Of a stretch of DNA of 64,000 nt, positions 29,457 through 41,551 are shown one piece after another. This DNA comes from Trichomonas vaginalis G3. Taxonomy: Eukaryota > Parabasalia > Trichomonadida > Trichomonadidae. A program made the position numbers and the translations under genes. The notes beneath the pieces were generated by a model, which did not search any database, was not told the DNA's origin, and saw nothing but the letters and a program-made list of their open reading frames with translations. The stretch covers positions 10,759,797 through 10,823,796 of the forward strand of contig NC_067204.1 of NCBI RefSeq assembly GCF_026262505.1. The letters are read 5' to 3'. Within the stretch, counting starts at the first letter, position 1, and each line of letters opens with the position of its first letter.

Positions 29457-31097
29457 ATGACGACTAACTATTTGATGCCAAACACTAAACCGATTAATGG
29501 AAATGTGTTTCATTCATTCGAAAAGATAAATGAAATATTCGCAAAGAATGACGGTAGAAGATATTATAGAGAACTTGAAAGTTCATGCTATGACTCTGAT
29601 GCTCCATATTTTGATGATAAACAAACTCATTTAAGAATTACAAATCCGGCTCATGATGTGAACCAATTAGGTGACACATATATTAAACGCAAAGTTAAAG
29701 CAACTCTAGTTTCAAATAAAGCTTTCACATGTGATGCCGCTTTTAAATGCATGCGTTTATTCGTTGGTTACAAATCATCAAATCAAAGCTTTAAACAATT
29801 AGAAGTAGAAACCGAAAGAGGTGATGCCGGTTATCTTCAGATGGATTGCGCCCGTGAATCTTTCGCATTTGCAACATATAAACCAAAATCAGAAAGGAAA
29901 GTTAAAAAGTTTGTTCATTCGTTATATAATAATGTTAAAAAATATGATAACTCAGTATGTGGTAAATATATTGACCCTTCAGAAGTTTTCAAGAGAGCAA
30001 ATGAAGAAGTTGATGTCACTTTTGATATGATTATTCCGGTAAATGATTTGTTAGCATTTCAGGCGTTCGATGATTATCCTAAATCATTTGGTGATATCAT
30101 TCTTAAATATTATGTTTTCAGGGATAGTTTAGTATTTTGTCAGGTTGACCCGTTAAGAGTTGCTGATTTACAAAATTACGTTTATGAAAAGATAACTGAT
30201 GAAAATTATGAAAAGATTATGAATCATGTTTATAAATATGATCGCAAATTCCAACAAATCGGACTTCCTGCCAAATTAATTACAAGCTTAGCCGCTACAT
30301 CTGCTGACGCAACAGTTGATGACGTTATTATTTCATGCACAAAGATGGAAGTTTTAGAGGATAAATGCATTACACCAGGATACGGTTTAATTGAAGAATC
30401 AGTTAAAGCAATACCACGTTTATTCAGTAAGGAAGATCCATTCATGATTCCAGCTCAACATATTGACGTTCGTTCACTAAATGGAGGTTGCATCACTCCT
30501 GAAGGTATTAGCTCAGATTTCTCATACGCTCTTCATAATGTTACAGATGTTGTGTTAACATTTCCGAAGAATGCAATGCAAAGAACGGTTTTAGAAAATC
30601 CAATGCTTCGAGGTCTTCAGGTCACTATAGATTCCAGAAACTTCCCCGATCAAGCGATGTCCACAGTGGGCGACATATTCTTTACACGCATGCTTCAAGC
30701 TTCTGATTTAGATGGAGTGAATGAATGCACAGAAGAATACGAGGACTCATTAACTAGACCACTGAATGCAGATGATGGCACACCATTAGCTAGAACATGG
30801 AAAGACCAAACTTCATTCTTATGCACTATTCCAGTTCAACGTGATGGAGCGGGTATATTCTTTGATGGATTAGAAACTTTCAACTCACAAGTTACAGTAC
30901 AAGTGAAAGCTTATCCAATCATTCAGGGTGATAATGACACTTACTGTTCAAAGGTGACAAATCCTCCTCAGGTTTGGTTTACTAGGACTACATATTGGAC
31001 ATGGACACCGGATGAAGGTTTGAAATATCATCCAACAGGTACACCACCACAGTATAGAAGTTCATATGATGAAATATTGATGAATAGAAATGTTTAA
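29457..31097 (+). CDS. Major capsid protein candidate of Polinton B (546 aa)
   Basis: Open across 546 codons from MTTNYLMPNTKPINGNVF to YDEILMNRNV. It is strand-rich with no membrane segment, the usual size for double jelly-roll capsid proteins. IIPVNDLLAFQAF followed by GDIILKYYVFRDSLVF parallels IPVRRFLPLEAIRF and IQLKVKFSSDAL in Polinton A's candidate. It lies directly upstream of the packaging ATPase, the normal capsid-gene neighbour. Confident as a virion structural gene, moderately as the major capsid protein. A structure prediction would decide. Confidence 0.68.
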   Translation: MTTNYLMPNTKPINGNVFHSFEKINEIFAKNDGRRYYRELESSCYDSDAPYFDDKQTHLRITNPAHDVNQLGDTYIKRKVKATLVSNKAFTCDAAFKCMRLFVGYKSSNQSFKQLEVETERGDAGYLQMDCARESFAFATYKPKSERKVKKFVHSLYNNVKKYDNSVCGKYIDPSEVFKRANEEVDVTFDMIIPVNDLLAFQAFDDYPKSFGDIILKYYVFRDSLVFCQVDPLRVADLQNYVYEKITDENYEKIMNHVYKYDRKFQQIGLPAKLITSLAATSADATVDDVIISCTKMEVLEDKCITPGYGLIEESVKAIPRLFSKEDPFMIPAQHIDVRSLNGGCITPEGISSDFSYALHNVTDVVLTFPKNAMQRTVLENPMLRGLQVTIDSRNFPDQAMSTVGDIFFTRMLQASDLDGVNECTEEYEDSLTRPLNADDGTPLARTWKDQTSFLCTIPVQRDGAGIFFDGLETFNSQVTVQVKAYPIIQGDNDTYCSKVTNPPQVWFTRTTYWTWTPDEGLKYHPTGTPPQYRSSYDEILMNRNV

Positions 31098-31121
31098 AAT
31101 TATAAATTTATTTTTGATTAA

Positions 31122-31950
31122 ATGGATTTAAATTCATCCACTCCTTATGAAGAATTAGCGGGAGTATATAATACATACGTAGATGATATGATTAATGAAG
31201 CATTGAGTGATAATAGAAATGCTCTATCTAAGGAAAAATTAATGAAAATTCCATATTCTGAATGTTACTTAAATTCAATCACTGCAGCAATTGGTAAACA
31301 AAATAAAGGTAAAACATTAACGATATTAAAACAAATTATCATTATTGCTAACACTTCCCCCTATTCACATGTGTTAATTTATATCAACCGTTCAGGTTCA
31401 CCTTCAGATGATACATTTGAATCTTTAAAGCATTTAACCAAAATTCCAATTATTTATTTATCACAAGAAGAAGCAGAAGATTATTTAAAAAACTTTTTAA
31501 TGTATAAAGAATTATATAATACAATCAAGAAGCAAGGATTAGAGGATAAAATTATTGATAAACAACGGGATGAATTATTTGAAACACTTTCTATTTTCAA
31601 ATTTTGATAGAGAATTTTTGCATTCACTCATTTTTCTAGATGATGCGGTGAAATCAAAACTAATAACAAATGAGAAATCATATTTTAATCAGTTATTAAC
31701 TCAATGTCGACACATTCAGTGTTCATTCTTCATGGCTGTTCAATACTTCAAAGCATTAAGCACAAACATTAAATCAAATCTATCAACACTTTTCATTTTC
31801 AGTGGGTTTAGTCGTCAACAGTTGAACGTTATGCTTTATCAAGTGAATCTACCAATGAGCATTAATGAACTTTACACACAATATCAACAATTAGGAGAAC
31901 ATGGAAAAATAATAGTTGATTTAAATAAAGGAAGTGTTAAATTTGATTAA
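31122..31950 (+). pseudogene. A32/FtsK-type packaging ATPase, Polinton B (broken)
   Basis: Walker A GKQNKGKT, Walker B SLIFLDDAVKS, then SFFMAVQYFKALSTNIKSNL and LFIFSGFSRQQLNVML, block for block equivalent to the ATPase in Polinton A. The N-terminus is MDLNSSTPYEELAGVYNTYV. About one break is visible. It follows the capsid candidate by 24 bp. Confidence 0.8.
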
Positions 31951-31990
31951 CTTTTTATGATTAATTTTTATTTTTTATTTATAATTAAAC

Positions 31991-32890
31991 ATGACAGAAA
32001 TAGCAAATTTTCTACAGGTTCCATTAAAACAAGGAACAAACAAAAGGGGTACATATAATAGAACTATGAAAGTTCCTGATGGAATGAAAGAATTAGTTCA
32101 TATTGTTGCTGGTCTTCAAAAAGATGTTAAACAAATGAGAAATGTTTTAACATTACCAGAAGCTCAAGCATATGCCAAACATCATGGTCCAAATTGGGAA
32201 GCACACGAAGCAGACATTACGGGTCCAAATGGAAAACCTGATGGTATAAATGAAGTTTTCGTTACTGATGGTTAAGGTAATATTAAAGTCATAAATGGTT
32301 ATAAATTAACTATAACTGATTATCCTAAACGTAAAGCATATAATGAACGTTATCCTATGCAATTTGATGATAATGGAAAAGCTGTTAAACAATACATTGG
32401 AGAAGGTAAAGATGGTCCAATTAATTCATACCGTTATAATCCATATTCTTATTTCAATGAAGAATTAAATGCTATTGAAGAGGGACCGGATGGATTACCA
32501 CAATATTCTAACAAGTTTGATGGTCAATATGCAAATATTAGACCTGAAATTTCAGCCAAGAAATTCTTTAAAGTTGCTTTATTCGATCCAGTTTTCGCAA
32601 ATGTTAAAGATGAACTTAAACAGCAATTCCAACCAATTATAGTAGCAAGAATTGCATCAGGTGCTTTATCTCAAGCATTCAAAGATTTAATTAAGAAACC
32701 ATTATATCAGCAACGAGGTTTAACTTATGATTTAGTTAAGGAATCAGATAAAAGAAAATTTGAGAAATCAGATGATTATAAGAATGCAATTAATGAATAT
32801 ATTCGGTCTATTAATTACGATGAAACAGCTAAAAATCAACTTCATGAACAAATACAGGGAATAATAGATTCAAAAGTTCCAGCAAAATAA
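31991..32890 (+). pseudogene. Conserved virion-type protein remnant, Polinton B
   Basis: [20 protein letters not shown], then [20 protein letters not shown] and a long helical C-terminal part (KKFFKVALFDPVFANVKDEL). About 300 residues with one break. It lies within the structural gene block. I do not recognise a family; the clustered location suggests a capsid-internal or vertex-associated protein. Confidence 0.55.
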
Positions 32891-32921
32891 AAGTTTAAAT
32901 ATATTTTTTATTCGATTATAA

Positions 32922-33588
32922 ATGAGAAGACGTTTCACTAGTCAAAAGAACACTAACGCAAAAGCAGAGATTACGGTTGGTTATAACGTAAATGATGATA
33001 AATCACGAATTATTCAAAATGTTAAAGTTAATGTTAGCCCTGAATTAACAAGGTCAGCAACTCAACCAAATTTATTAACTCGTGACTTACCGAAAAAGGA
33101 GGAGGAGCAAAATAAAGAAGATGGAGACCCAATCATTTTATCTGAACCCAGTAAAGAACCTGTTGAAATTCCCACATATCCAACATACCCCCCACCTCTT
33201 TCATCAAACATCGAGAACCCATATAAAATAGACATTAATTCTGAATTAATGAAAATTTACCGTGATATAATAATTAATAATTATGATTCATAATAAATTT
33301 AATTGATCAATCCGGTTTAATTATTTTACCTTATGAATCATTAATTCACATTATCGCCATTCTTTGTGATGTTCAAGATTCAGACGTTAAGATTCAATTT
33401 TTCATAGATGATGAGGTTTCATGCTGCGGAACAGTTGCAAAAATAAATCCTATAAAGGATATTAGCACAATTAAGATATCAAAGAACGGAACAACAACTG
33501 AACTTCATTTAACATATAATGATATTTATAATAAAATAGTTGATGAATATAAAATATCACTTGAAAAATTCTTTGTTAAGGCTATTTA
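32922..33588 (+). pseudogene. Conserved CCG-motif protein, Polinton B (broken)
   Basis: Basic N-terminus (MRRRFTSQKNTNAKAEITVG), Pro-rich middle (PTYPTYPPPLSSNIENPYK), and a C-terminal part with ILPYESLIHIIAIL and EVSCCGTV. The order matches the intact 156-aa protein of Polinton A (24114-24584), which lacks the longer N-terminus. About one break is visible. Function unknown. Confidence 0.55.
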
Positions 33589-34064
33589 ATATTCAAGCAT
33601 TAACATTATCGAATAATAATCCTTTGAATCATAATCAATAATAATTGACCTTTCACCAGTTTCTATCGTTTGTTTTATTTCTTTTTGTTCCCCACTATCC
33701 GGATCGGTCATTGTAATTGTTTTTGTTATAGTATCAGCTTTATCTTTAACTTCAATCTTTTTTCCATCGGGATATTTAAACCAAAATTCCAAAAATTCGA
33801 TATTGTCAATCTGTTCATATTTTAATCTATCAATTACATTTTTAATACCATCTGAAAATCTTATGAAATGGTCATTATATGGGTTTGATTGAACTAAATT
33901 TGAATGAGTGAAATATAACCTGTTGATGAATATGACACTGACTCATATTTTCTGAAAACACTAAAATTTATAACATGAATGAATTTCTTATTCGTTGAAT
34001 TTATGAATTCTTGAGGTAATCTTATTCTAGTTTTATTTATCACTGGAAAATAACGCTTTACCAT
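33586..34064 (-). pseudogene. Hypothetical gene remnant, Polinton B
   Basis: Start MVKRYFPVINKTRIRLPQEF. Readable end blocks are MEFWFKYPDGKKIEVKD and GERSIIIDYDSKDYYSIMLM. Strand-rich, broken, no family. It shares its upstream region with the divergent gene at 34084. Confidence 0.45.
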
Positions 34065-34083
34065 ATTTTTAATCGTAATAAAA

Positions 34084-34793
34084 ATGTCAATTATCAATAT
34101 TATTTCGAATAATAGCTGTGAATTAAATTTAACAGTTAGCGGAATTTATAATGTTACTCTCGTTTCTGTGAGTGGTAAATTTAATCCCATTCTTTTAGAC
34201 CCTTCAGATTATATATCATTTATTAAAGATGACCTTGAAAAAACGTATGATATGTATATAAATAATGTGATAGCGAAATGGGATATTAACATGATTTTAA
34301 GTTATTTAAATGAATCATTTATCGTATGGTATGAAGAAAATTTTAAATCAAAACCCGATAAACTTTTTAAACTTGATGAAATAAATAACCTTATTAAATT
34401 CCCGCTGAAAATTAAATTTTGTACTCCCATCTTCGTTCATTGTTGGGGATATTAAATTTTGAAAAAGATGTTGGGGATGTTTTGTATTCTGACACTGGTT
34501 CCAATTTCATTTTAATCAAATGTGATAAAGTTAATACCCCAATGAGATTTTCACATCAAACATTAGACCATAACTCTTACCCATCAATACAAAACATTTT
34601 ATCCATCAACTTAAACACATTTTCTTTATCATATCCATTTCAATTATCCGGGAATTCATTTATTCTTCATTCAAAAGATTTATCAAATATTAAATTTAGA
34701 ATAACTGACCTATTTGATTGTGATTTAGAATTCATGAATGAGATATTATGGCAATTTCAAATAGAAAAAATAGCTGATGAGATAACGGATTAA
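34084..34793 (+). pseudogene. Minor capsid/penton-like remnant, Polinton B
   Basis: MSIINIISNNSCELNLTVSG; the C-terminal part reads NSFILHSKDLSNIKFRITDL and FQIEKIADEITD. It is equivalent to the 254-aa protein of Polinton A by its terminal strand pattern and by its position next to the fibre gene. About one break is visible. Confidence 0.55.
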
Positions 34794-34817
34794 ATATTTA
34801 TTTTTAAATCATAATAA

Positions 34818-35873
34818 ATGATTAAACAACAGCAACCACAGCAACTTAAGGTGCAAAACACCCAGGTCCTTCAGACCATTACATACGCCATATATGCATA
34901 TAATTCAAAGACGGCAGAACAAACGCAAAGGTTGAAATATGGAGATTTGGAGATAGTATTGAAAAATAACCATTTCGAATTCGTTTGCAAAGGTGGTGCA
35001 GTGATATCAAATATAAAAGAAATTTTATTTATGAATTCAAAAATTAAAGGAATAACGGATGATATAACATCAATTCCACCAGAAGAACAGAGATATTACG
35101 CATTAAATGCATTTCCTAAAGTTTTGAAGATTGGAAGATTTAATTTAAATGAGGAATTCATAGAAGGTTTCCTAAACGACATAATGAAGAAAGCAGATAA
35201 GGAATATGTGGATAGTGAATTAATGAAGAAGGCAAATTTGGTTTATGTTGATGAAAAAGATAATGAAATTAAAGAAAAGGTTGAATGGTATCATGAATGG
35301 ACATCGGAGACTTTTAAAGTTAAAGCTGATACAGAATGGGTTTCGGGATGTTTAGACCTTAAAGCAGATAAAACTTATGTTGATGAAAATTATGCAAAGA
35401 AGTCGGAAGTAAATGATGTGATTACAAGCATGAAAAATGAAATACTTCAAACATTATATCCTGTTGGTTCTATTTATACATCAATGAATTCAACAAATCC
35501 AGCAACAGTTTTAGGTTTTGGTATGTGGAAGCAGATTGTAGATAAATTCTTATACTGTGCTAGATATTCAAAGCAAACAGGTGGTTCGAAGAAAATTAAA
35601 GAAGCAAACCTTCCACCGCACACTCATACGGGAACTACAAACTTTTCTGGCGACCATAGCCACTCATTAAGAGACCACCCATTATACAACTCAGAATATG
35701 AAGCTGGCTATGATGTTTTATCTCCAGATTATAACCATTCAGCAAAAAAGACTTTTCGACCAACTGAACCAGGAGGAAATCATGTCCATACTTTCACAAC
35801 AAATCCAACAGGTTTGGGTAAAGATTATATGCCACCATTTGTGACTGTATTTGCATGGTACCGCGTTCAATGA
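34818..35873 (+). CDS. Fibre protein with phage-type receptor tip, Polinton B (351 aa)
   Basis: N-terminal QQLKVQNTQVLQTI, a shaft of KADKEYVDSELMKKA-type heptads, then the tip: LYPVGSIYTSMNSTNPATV, LPPHTHTG, GNHVHTFTTNPTG and PPFVTVFAWYRVQ. The His-rich and PPFVTVFAWYR elements are those of bacteriophage tail-fibre/baseplate collar domains. The frame is open from start to stop. It is much shorter than the Polinton A fibre but the tip is almost identical in DNA, so tip and shaft have separate histories. Likely virion attachment protein. Confidence 0.8.
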   Translation: MIKQQQPQQLKVQNTQVLQTITYAIYAYNSKTAEQTQRLKYGDLEIVLKNNHFEFVCKGGAVISNIKEILFMNSKIKGITDDITSIPPEEQRYYALNAFPKVLKIGRFNLNEEFIEGFLNDIMKKADKEYVDSELMKKANLVYVDEKDNEIKEKVEWYHEWTSETFKVKADTEWVSGCLDLKADKTYVDENYAKKSEVNDVITSMKNEILQTLYPVGSIYTSMNSTNPATVLGFGMWKQIVDKFLYCARYSKQTGGSKKIKEANLPPHTHTGTTNFSGDHSHSLRDHPLYNSEYEAGYDVLSPDYNHSAKKTFRPTEPGGNHVHTFTTNPTGLGKDYMPPFVTVFAWYRVQ

Positions 35874-35934
35874 ATGAACTAAATATATTTTATGTCTGTA
35901 ATTAATTAGGTAATGAAGTAATGGATGAACTGCA

Positions 35935-36260
35935 GAAATAAATTTTATCGTTAATGTTTACGTTAATGGTTTCAGGTTATTCAATAATTAATTATTTTTG
36001 AATAACTGAAGGTGTCACTACGTCACCATGTGTCACTCGGTTAATTAACTTCTCTGAAAAAATGAGACAACATGACATTTTGACAACAGTCCTGGAAATA
36101 AATTTTATCGTTAATGTTTACGTTAATGGTTTCAGGTTATTCAATAATTAATTATTTTTGAATAACTGAAGGTGTCACTACGTCACCATGTATCACTCGG
36201 TTAATTAACTTCTCTGAAAAAATGAGACAACATGACATTTTGACAACAGTCCTGGAAATA
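35935..36260. repeat. 160-bp tandem repeat, 2 copies, inverted relative to 128-bp array
   Basis: AATTTTATCGTTAATG begins at 35941 and 36101 (period 160). About 95 bp of each unit is the reverse complement of the core of the 128-bp units at 38215-39239 and 43263-43569. It is rich in GTGTCAC/GTGAC words. With the right-hand copies it brackets the primase-helicase gene as inverted repeats. Confidence 0.88.
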
Positions 36261-36321
36261 TGATGCAGTCCAAAAATAAAGTTAGTTTTAAAATTATTTT
36301 TATTTTTTTATTCCTATATAA

Positions 36322-38097
36322 ATGACAGCAACAAACAACAACAGTAACTTTATCGTTTCTGATGAAAAAGTTATTGATTCATTAGCTGAGGAATTAGTTG
36401 TGGCAGAAACTAAAACCCTCAACGAAAGAATTGGTGAAAACAAGATTGATTTACATAACTACCTCAAACATGATGGAGGAAGAGGAAGGAAAACTGGTAT
36501 GGCTTTATTAGTAAATAAAATATCAAATTTAACGATTATAGATGTCGATATCAATAAATCATACAATGATGAACTTAAAGAAACGGTTAGAAAAGACATT
36601 TTATCAAAACTTTCGGATAAAGATGTTATCGTTAAAACCGCTTCAGGAGGTCTTCACATTTATTGCAACACTAATTTCTTCTATTCAACCTCGAACAGAA
36701 TGATTAAATGTTATTCCTGCAATGATTATGATATTGATATCATGACTTCTATGGATGATTCAAAGCGTTCTTTAGTGGTTATGGCTGATTCAAGAGTTCG
36801 CAAGAATGCAACAGAACCAATCAATACATACTCATTCATTCGTGGAAGTTACGATTCAACATTAACTAGAACAGCGAATGATATATTAAATGATTTGAAT
36901 ATTAAGGTAAGAGTTGAACAGAAGAACGAAGAAATAAAGACTATCATGAATGAAAACAAAGATGTAAACATTGACGATAAACTTGCCCAGAGCATAGTTG
37001 ATGGCATCAGTGATTTTGAAGTACATAATGACGGTGGAAACATGAATTTAGAAAAAGAAGTTACATTATTCACACTGTTTCAAGCAATTAATTCGTTACC
37101 TAATCATTTAATTAATGAAGCATACGATAACGTTTATAACTTCTGCAATTTAACTGAAAATGCAAAAAGTAATTTTGAAAAAGCACGTAGTAGATATGCA
37201 CATTTAATGACTTCTCCATTTGTTTTAGTGAAGATTCTAAAACTATATCAAAAGGAATATTATGATGAATACGTTTTGCCTTTATTACGTAAGCCAAAAA
37301 TAACATTTGATATAAAACTTGATGATTCATTCTTGATAACAGATATTAGACGCAAGGCTGAAAATCATCAGTATAAAAACAGTTCTGAAGTAATTGAGGA
37401 TTTATCACGTGTAATCCGTTTTGTAGATTGTGGAAACAAATACTTCATTCAGAAAGATTACAACATACACGACAAAATGAATCAAATATCATTCGTTCTT
37501 CAATCAAACATGAAAGAGTCACTCAAAATGATTAAATTATTTAAAGAAGAAGGTAAAACCATAACAGCATGGGATGTACTATTAAATCAATTGTCTTCAT
37601 TAACCGTTAGGGGTGTTTGCTTTAAATCTGATTCTCCAGATGTTTTCTCAACGTTTCAAGGTTATAAATACAACGTTCTCGAAAAACCAGATTACTCAAA
37701 AATTGAGATGTTTATGAATTTCATTAAAGAAGCCATTTGTGATAATAACGATGAAGTGTATAAATACCTACTCGGCTGGATTGCATCAATGATTCAACAT
37801 CCTGGAATCAAGAATGAAACAGCAATTATTTTGAAAGGACTTCAGGGAACAGGTAAAAACAGATTTACAGACATTATTTCTGAACTTCTCGCTGGTTATT
37901 CATGTAAAAACATTACCGAAATAAGTGAGCTAACGGGTAATTTCAATTCGGTGGTTGAGAATAAAATGTTTCTTGTACTTAATGAACTCAAGAATGTAGG
38001 TGAAGATAGACTCGCAAACTTCAACGCTTTGAAATCAATTATTACGGATAATGAGATTAGAATTAATGAAAAGAATCAACCCAGAAGAACTGCTTAG
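36322..38097 (+). pseudogene. Primase-polymerase/SF3 helicase (D5/DUF5906-like) remnant
   Basis: The N-terminal AEP prim-pol domain shows LTIIDVDIN (metal-binding Asp pair), VKTASGGLHIYC (motif II) and YDIDIM (motif III). A linker is followed by a D5/DUF5906-type superfamily-3 helicase: NDEVYKYLLGWIASMIQHPG, Walker A GLQGTGKN and MFLVLNEL. It would prime and unwind for replication. It is incomplete at its 3' side. Such genes are normal in virophages, Polinton-like viruses and NCLDV, but here the surrounding element also has PolB. Confidence 0.83.
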
Positions 38098-38214
38098 AAT
38101 GTTGCAAACTCGGTTTACGTTCATGTTTGACAAAGTGTTTACGATGAAGTCATGACAAAGCAGTAACGATGAAATCATGACAAAACATTAACGATAAAAT
38201 TTATTTCCAGGACT

Positions 38215-39239
38215 GTTGTCAAAATGTCATGTTGTCTCATTTTTTCAGAGAAGTTAATTAACCGAGTGACACATGGTGACGTAGTGACACCTTCAGTTAT
38301 TCAAAAATGCTTCATAAGTGCCTTCCTCCTTAATCCTGCTGTGTTGTCAAAATGTCATGTTGTCTCATTTTTTCAGAGAAGTTAATTAACCGAGTGACAC
38401 ATGGTGACGTAGTGACACCTTCAGTTATTCAAAAATGCTTCATAAGTGCCTTCCTCCTTAATCCTGCTGTGTTGTCAAAATGTCATGTTGTCTCATTTTT
38501 TCAGAGAAGTTAATTAACCGAGTGACACATGGTGACGTAGTGACACCTTCAGTTATTCAAAAATGCTTCATAAGTGCCTTCCTCCTTAATCCTGCTGTGT
38601 TGTCAAAATGTCATGTTGTCTCATTTTTTCAGAGAAGTTAATTAACCGAGTGACACATGGTGACGTAGTGACACCTTCAGTTATTCAAAAATGCTTCATA
38701 AGTGCCTTCCTCCTTAATCCTGCTGTGTTGTCAAAATGTCATGTTGTCTCATTTTTTCAGAGAAGTTAATTAACCGAGTGACACATGGTGACGTAGTGAC
38801 ACCTTCAGTTATTCAAAAATGCTTCATAAGTGCCTTCCTCCTTAATCCTGCTGTGTTGTCAAAATGTCATGTTGTCTCATTTTTTCAGAGAAGTTAATTA
38901 ACCGAGTGACACATGGTGACGTAGTGACACCTTCAGTTATTCAAAAATGCTTCATAAGTGCCTTCCTCCTTAATCCTGCTGTGTTGTCAAAATGTCATGT
39001 TGTCTCATTTTTTCAGAGAAGTTAATTAACCGAGTGACACATGGTGACGTAGTGACACCTTCAGTTATTCAAAAATGCTTCATAAGTGCCTTCCTCCTTA
39101 ATCCTGCTGTGTTGTCAAAATGTCATGTTGTCTCATTTTTTCAGAGAAGTTAATTAACCGAGTGACACATGGTGACGTAGTGACACCTTCAGTTATTCAA
39201 AAATGCTTCATAAGTGCCTTCCTCCTTAATCCTGCTGTG
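38215..39239. repeat. 128-bp tandem repeat, 8 copies (iteron-like)
   Basis: GTTGTCAAAATGTCATG begins at 38215, 38343, 38471, 38599, 38727, 38855, 38983 and 39111, an exact 128-bp period with near-identical copies. Each unit contains the quasi-palindrome GGTGACGTAGTGACACC and further GTGACA words. Proximity to a replication protein gene suggests origin iterons. Confidence 0.93.
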
Positions 39240-39352
39240 GAGTATATAAGAATTTCCGAAAAAGTGACACCCAAAAAGTGACACTTTCAATAGGGAGTAA
39301 CACTTAAAAAGTGACAATTTAAAATTCACAATAAATAAAAATAATAAATTTT

Positions 39353-39900
39353 TTAGTCTATTAAATTATTCTTTTCTTTGAAATCCTCTAAAAATTCTTC
39401 GAAATGTTCTAAAATATAATCTGGAGAATTATAACAAAATTCATTAATTTCTAACATATACGTATCTAACAATTCATTTGGAATTTCAAACGATCTTAAA
39501 TATGTAATTGAATTTTGTATCTTCTCATTTATTTGAGAAAGTTTTTCTTAGCATTTTCCAATAAAAATCTTAATGGATTCAAATTGGCTTCTTGATTCTG
39601 AACAAAATTTAATACTTGGTATAAACGTGATTGAACTTCTCTTTTCAATTTTGTTTTATAATCTGTCAATCGAGGCTCGCGAATTCTAATTGAAGGAATA
39701 AAACCTGTTTGAAGTAAATCGTTTTTAATACGATAAAAGTAATTGGGTGCAACTTCTTCTAAAAGATTTTTGACAAAAACATCAATTCTTTGATTTTTAA
39801 CGCAGCCAAAATCGTGATATTTTATCTTTTTAAATAAAGATTCAGAAACGTTATTCACAACGGTTAATTCATTTGGTCTGGCAGCGGCTATCCACATCAT
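39353..39900 (-). pseudogene. Gene remnant in left palindrome arm
   Basis: Mirror copy of 42569-43116. It encodes WIAAARPNELTVVNN next to the hairpin array, a middle with IREPRLTDYKTKLKREV, and an acidic C-terminus. Broken. ARPNEL recalls box I of tyrosine recombinases but no other recombinase box is found, so no function is assigned. The readable frame continues into the half-hairpin at the array edge. Confidence 0.5.
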
Positions 39901-40917
39901 AGCCAACAATTCCTTATACAAAATTCAAAAACTTGGGTGCAATCAGTTCTGATTGCACCCAAGTTTTTGAACTTTCTTGAGGGAATTAAAGGGTGAGAGA
40001 TTTATAGTCTATCTATATATCTCCCACCCTCTAATTCCCTCCCTGACAGCGGGAAATTTTGTCTGAATGTTAAACTATTCAGACAAAGTTTCCCACTGTT
40101 TGCGAAGGAATTGTTGGCTATGATGTACTGATTCATGATCAGTACATCATAGCCAACAATTCCTTATATAAAGTTCAAAAACTTGGGTGCAATCAGTTCT
40201 GATTGCACCCAAGTTTTTGAACTTTCTTGAGGGAATGGAAGAGTAAGAGGTATACATTATGAATATATACCTCTTACCCTTCCATTCCCTCTCTGACAGC
40301 GGAAAACTTTGTCTGAATGTTAAACTATTCAGACAAAGTTTCCCGCTGTCAGCGAAAGAATTGTTCCATCTGGTGCATAGAGTGTGAATCTATGCACCAA
40401 ATGGAGCAAGTCCCTCGCGAAATTGCCAAAACTTGCGTCGCATTTCAAAGATTGCGACCCAAATTTTGGCGATTTCTAGTAGAGATGGAGTATTTTGAGT
40501 CACTGACCTATATGCAGTGGCTCAAAGGGCTCCATCTCTACTTTGAAGCAAGGAAACTTTCCTCGAAATTTTGATAATTTGAAGAAAGTTTTCAAGCAAT
40601 TAACAAAGGATTACTCGCTATGAGGTAAAAATTCTAGATTTTCACCTCATAGCGAGAGCTTCCCTTTCATTGCTTGAAAACTTTCCCCAGCTTCAAAATT
40701 GGGGAAAGGGCTGTAAAGTCGACTCCGATACCAGCAGGTACCAGAGTATTTAAAAGAGAAGCCCTCGTACGAGTTTCTATGAAGACCTTCTCATTCAAGA
40801 AGATCTTAATAGAAAATCGTACGAGGGCATTGGAAACTCGCGTCTGGTACATGTTGGTACCAGAGTGTTTGAGATTTGAAGACTCTGGTACTAACATGTA
40901 CCAGAATTTATGATGAA
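39893..40917. repeat. Four-hairpin 250-bp units, 4 tandem copies (left arm)
   Basis: The a-type hairpin (first unit TTCAAAAACTTGGGTGCAAT and its complement) starts at about 39924, 40174, 40424 and 40674, a strict 250-bp period. Each unit contains hairpins a, b, c and d of 50-70 bp. Examples: c arm AAACTTTGTCTGAAT, d arm AATTGTTGGCTATGATGTAC. Later units diverge in sequence but each hairpin keeps paired arms. The array begins with half of a d-type hairpin fused to the adjoining gene remnant. Confidence 0.9.
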
Positions 40918-41551
40918 TTTAAGATGGACCATTATAAAATGGTAGCGGTTTGTTTCAAAAAATTTTAGATGAGATTTGCATAGATATAGATTATATGATT
41001 TATACATATGAAAAATAATATATAAAAATATAATTTTGAGATAATTATGTAAATAATATTTTAAATATTTGAATTTGAGGTATAATTTTATAGTAAAATA
41101 TATTATAAAGAGTATTTATATAAATATTGTAAAATAATATAAGTAATAAAAATTGAGACCCCCTCCCTGTTTTTGATGTTTTGTCACTTTTTCGGTAATT
41201 CTTATTGTTTCGAGTGACACATGGTGACGTAGTGACACCTTCAGTTATTCAAAAATGGAAACAATAAGAATTACCGAAAAAGTGACAAAACATCAAAAAC
41301 AGGGAGGGGGTCTCAATTTTTATTACTTATATTATTTTACAATATTTATATAAATACTCTTTATAATATATTTTACTATAAAATTATACCTCAAATTCAA
41401 ATATTTAAAATATTATTTACATAATTATCTCAAAATTATATTTTTATATATTATTTTTCATATGTATAAATCATATAATCTATATCTATGCAAATCTCAT
41501 CTAAAATTTTTTGAAACAAACCGCTACCATTTTATAATGGTCCATCTTAAA

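Noticed and set aside
39893-40917. CRISPR array
   Set aside because: The 250-bp period comes from diverging palindromes, not from identical short repeats with unique spacers, and there are no cas genes.
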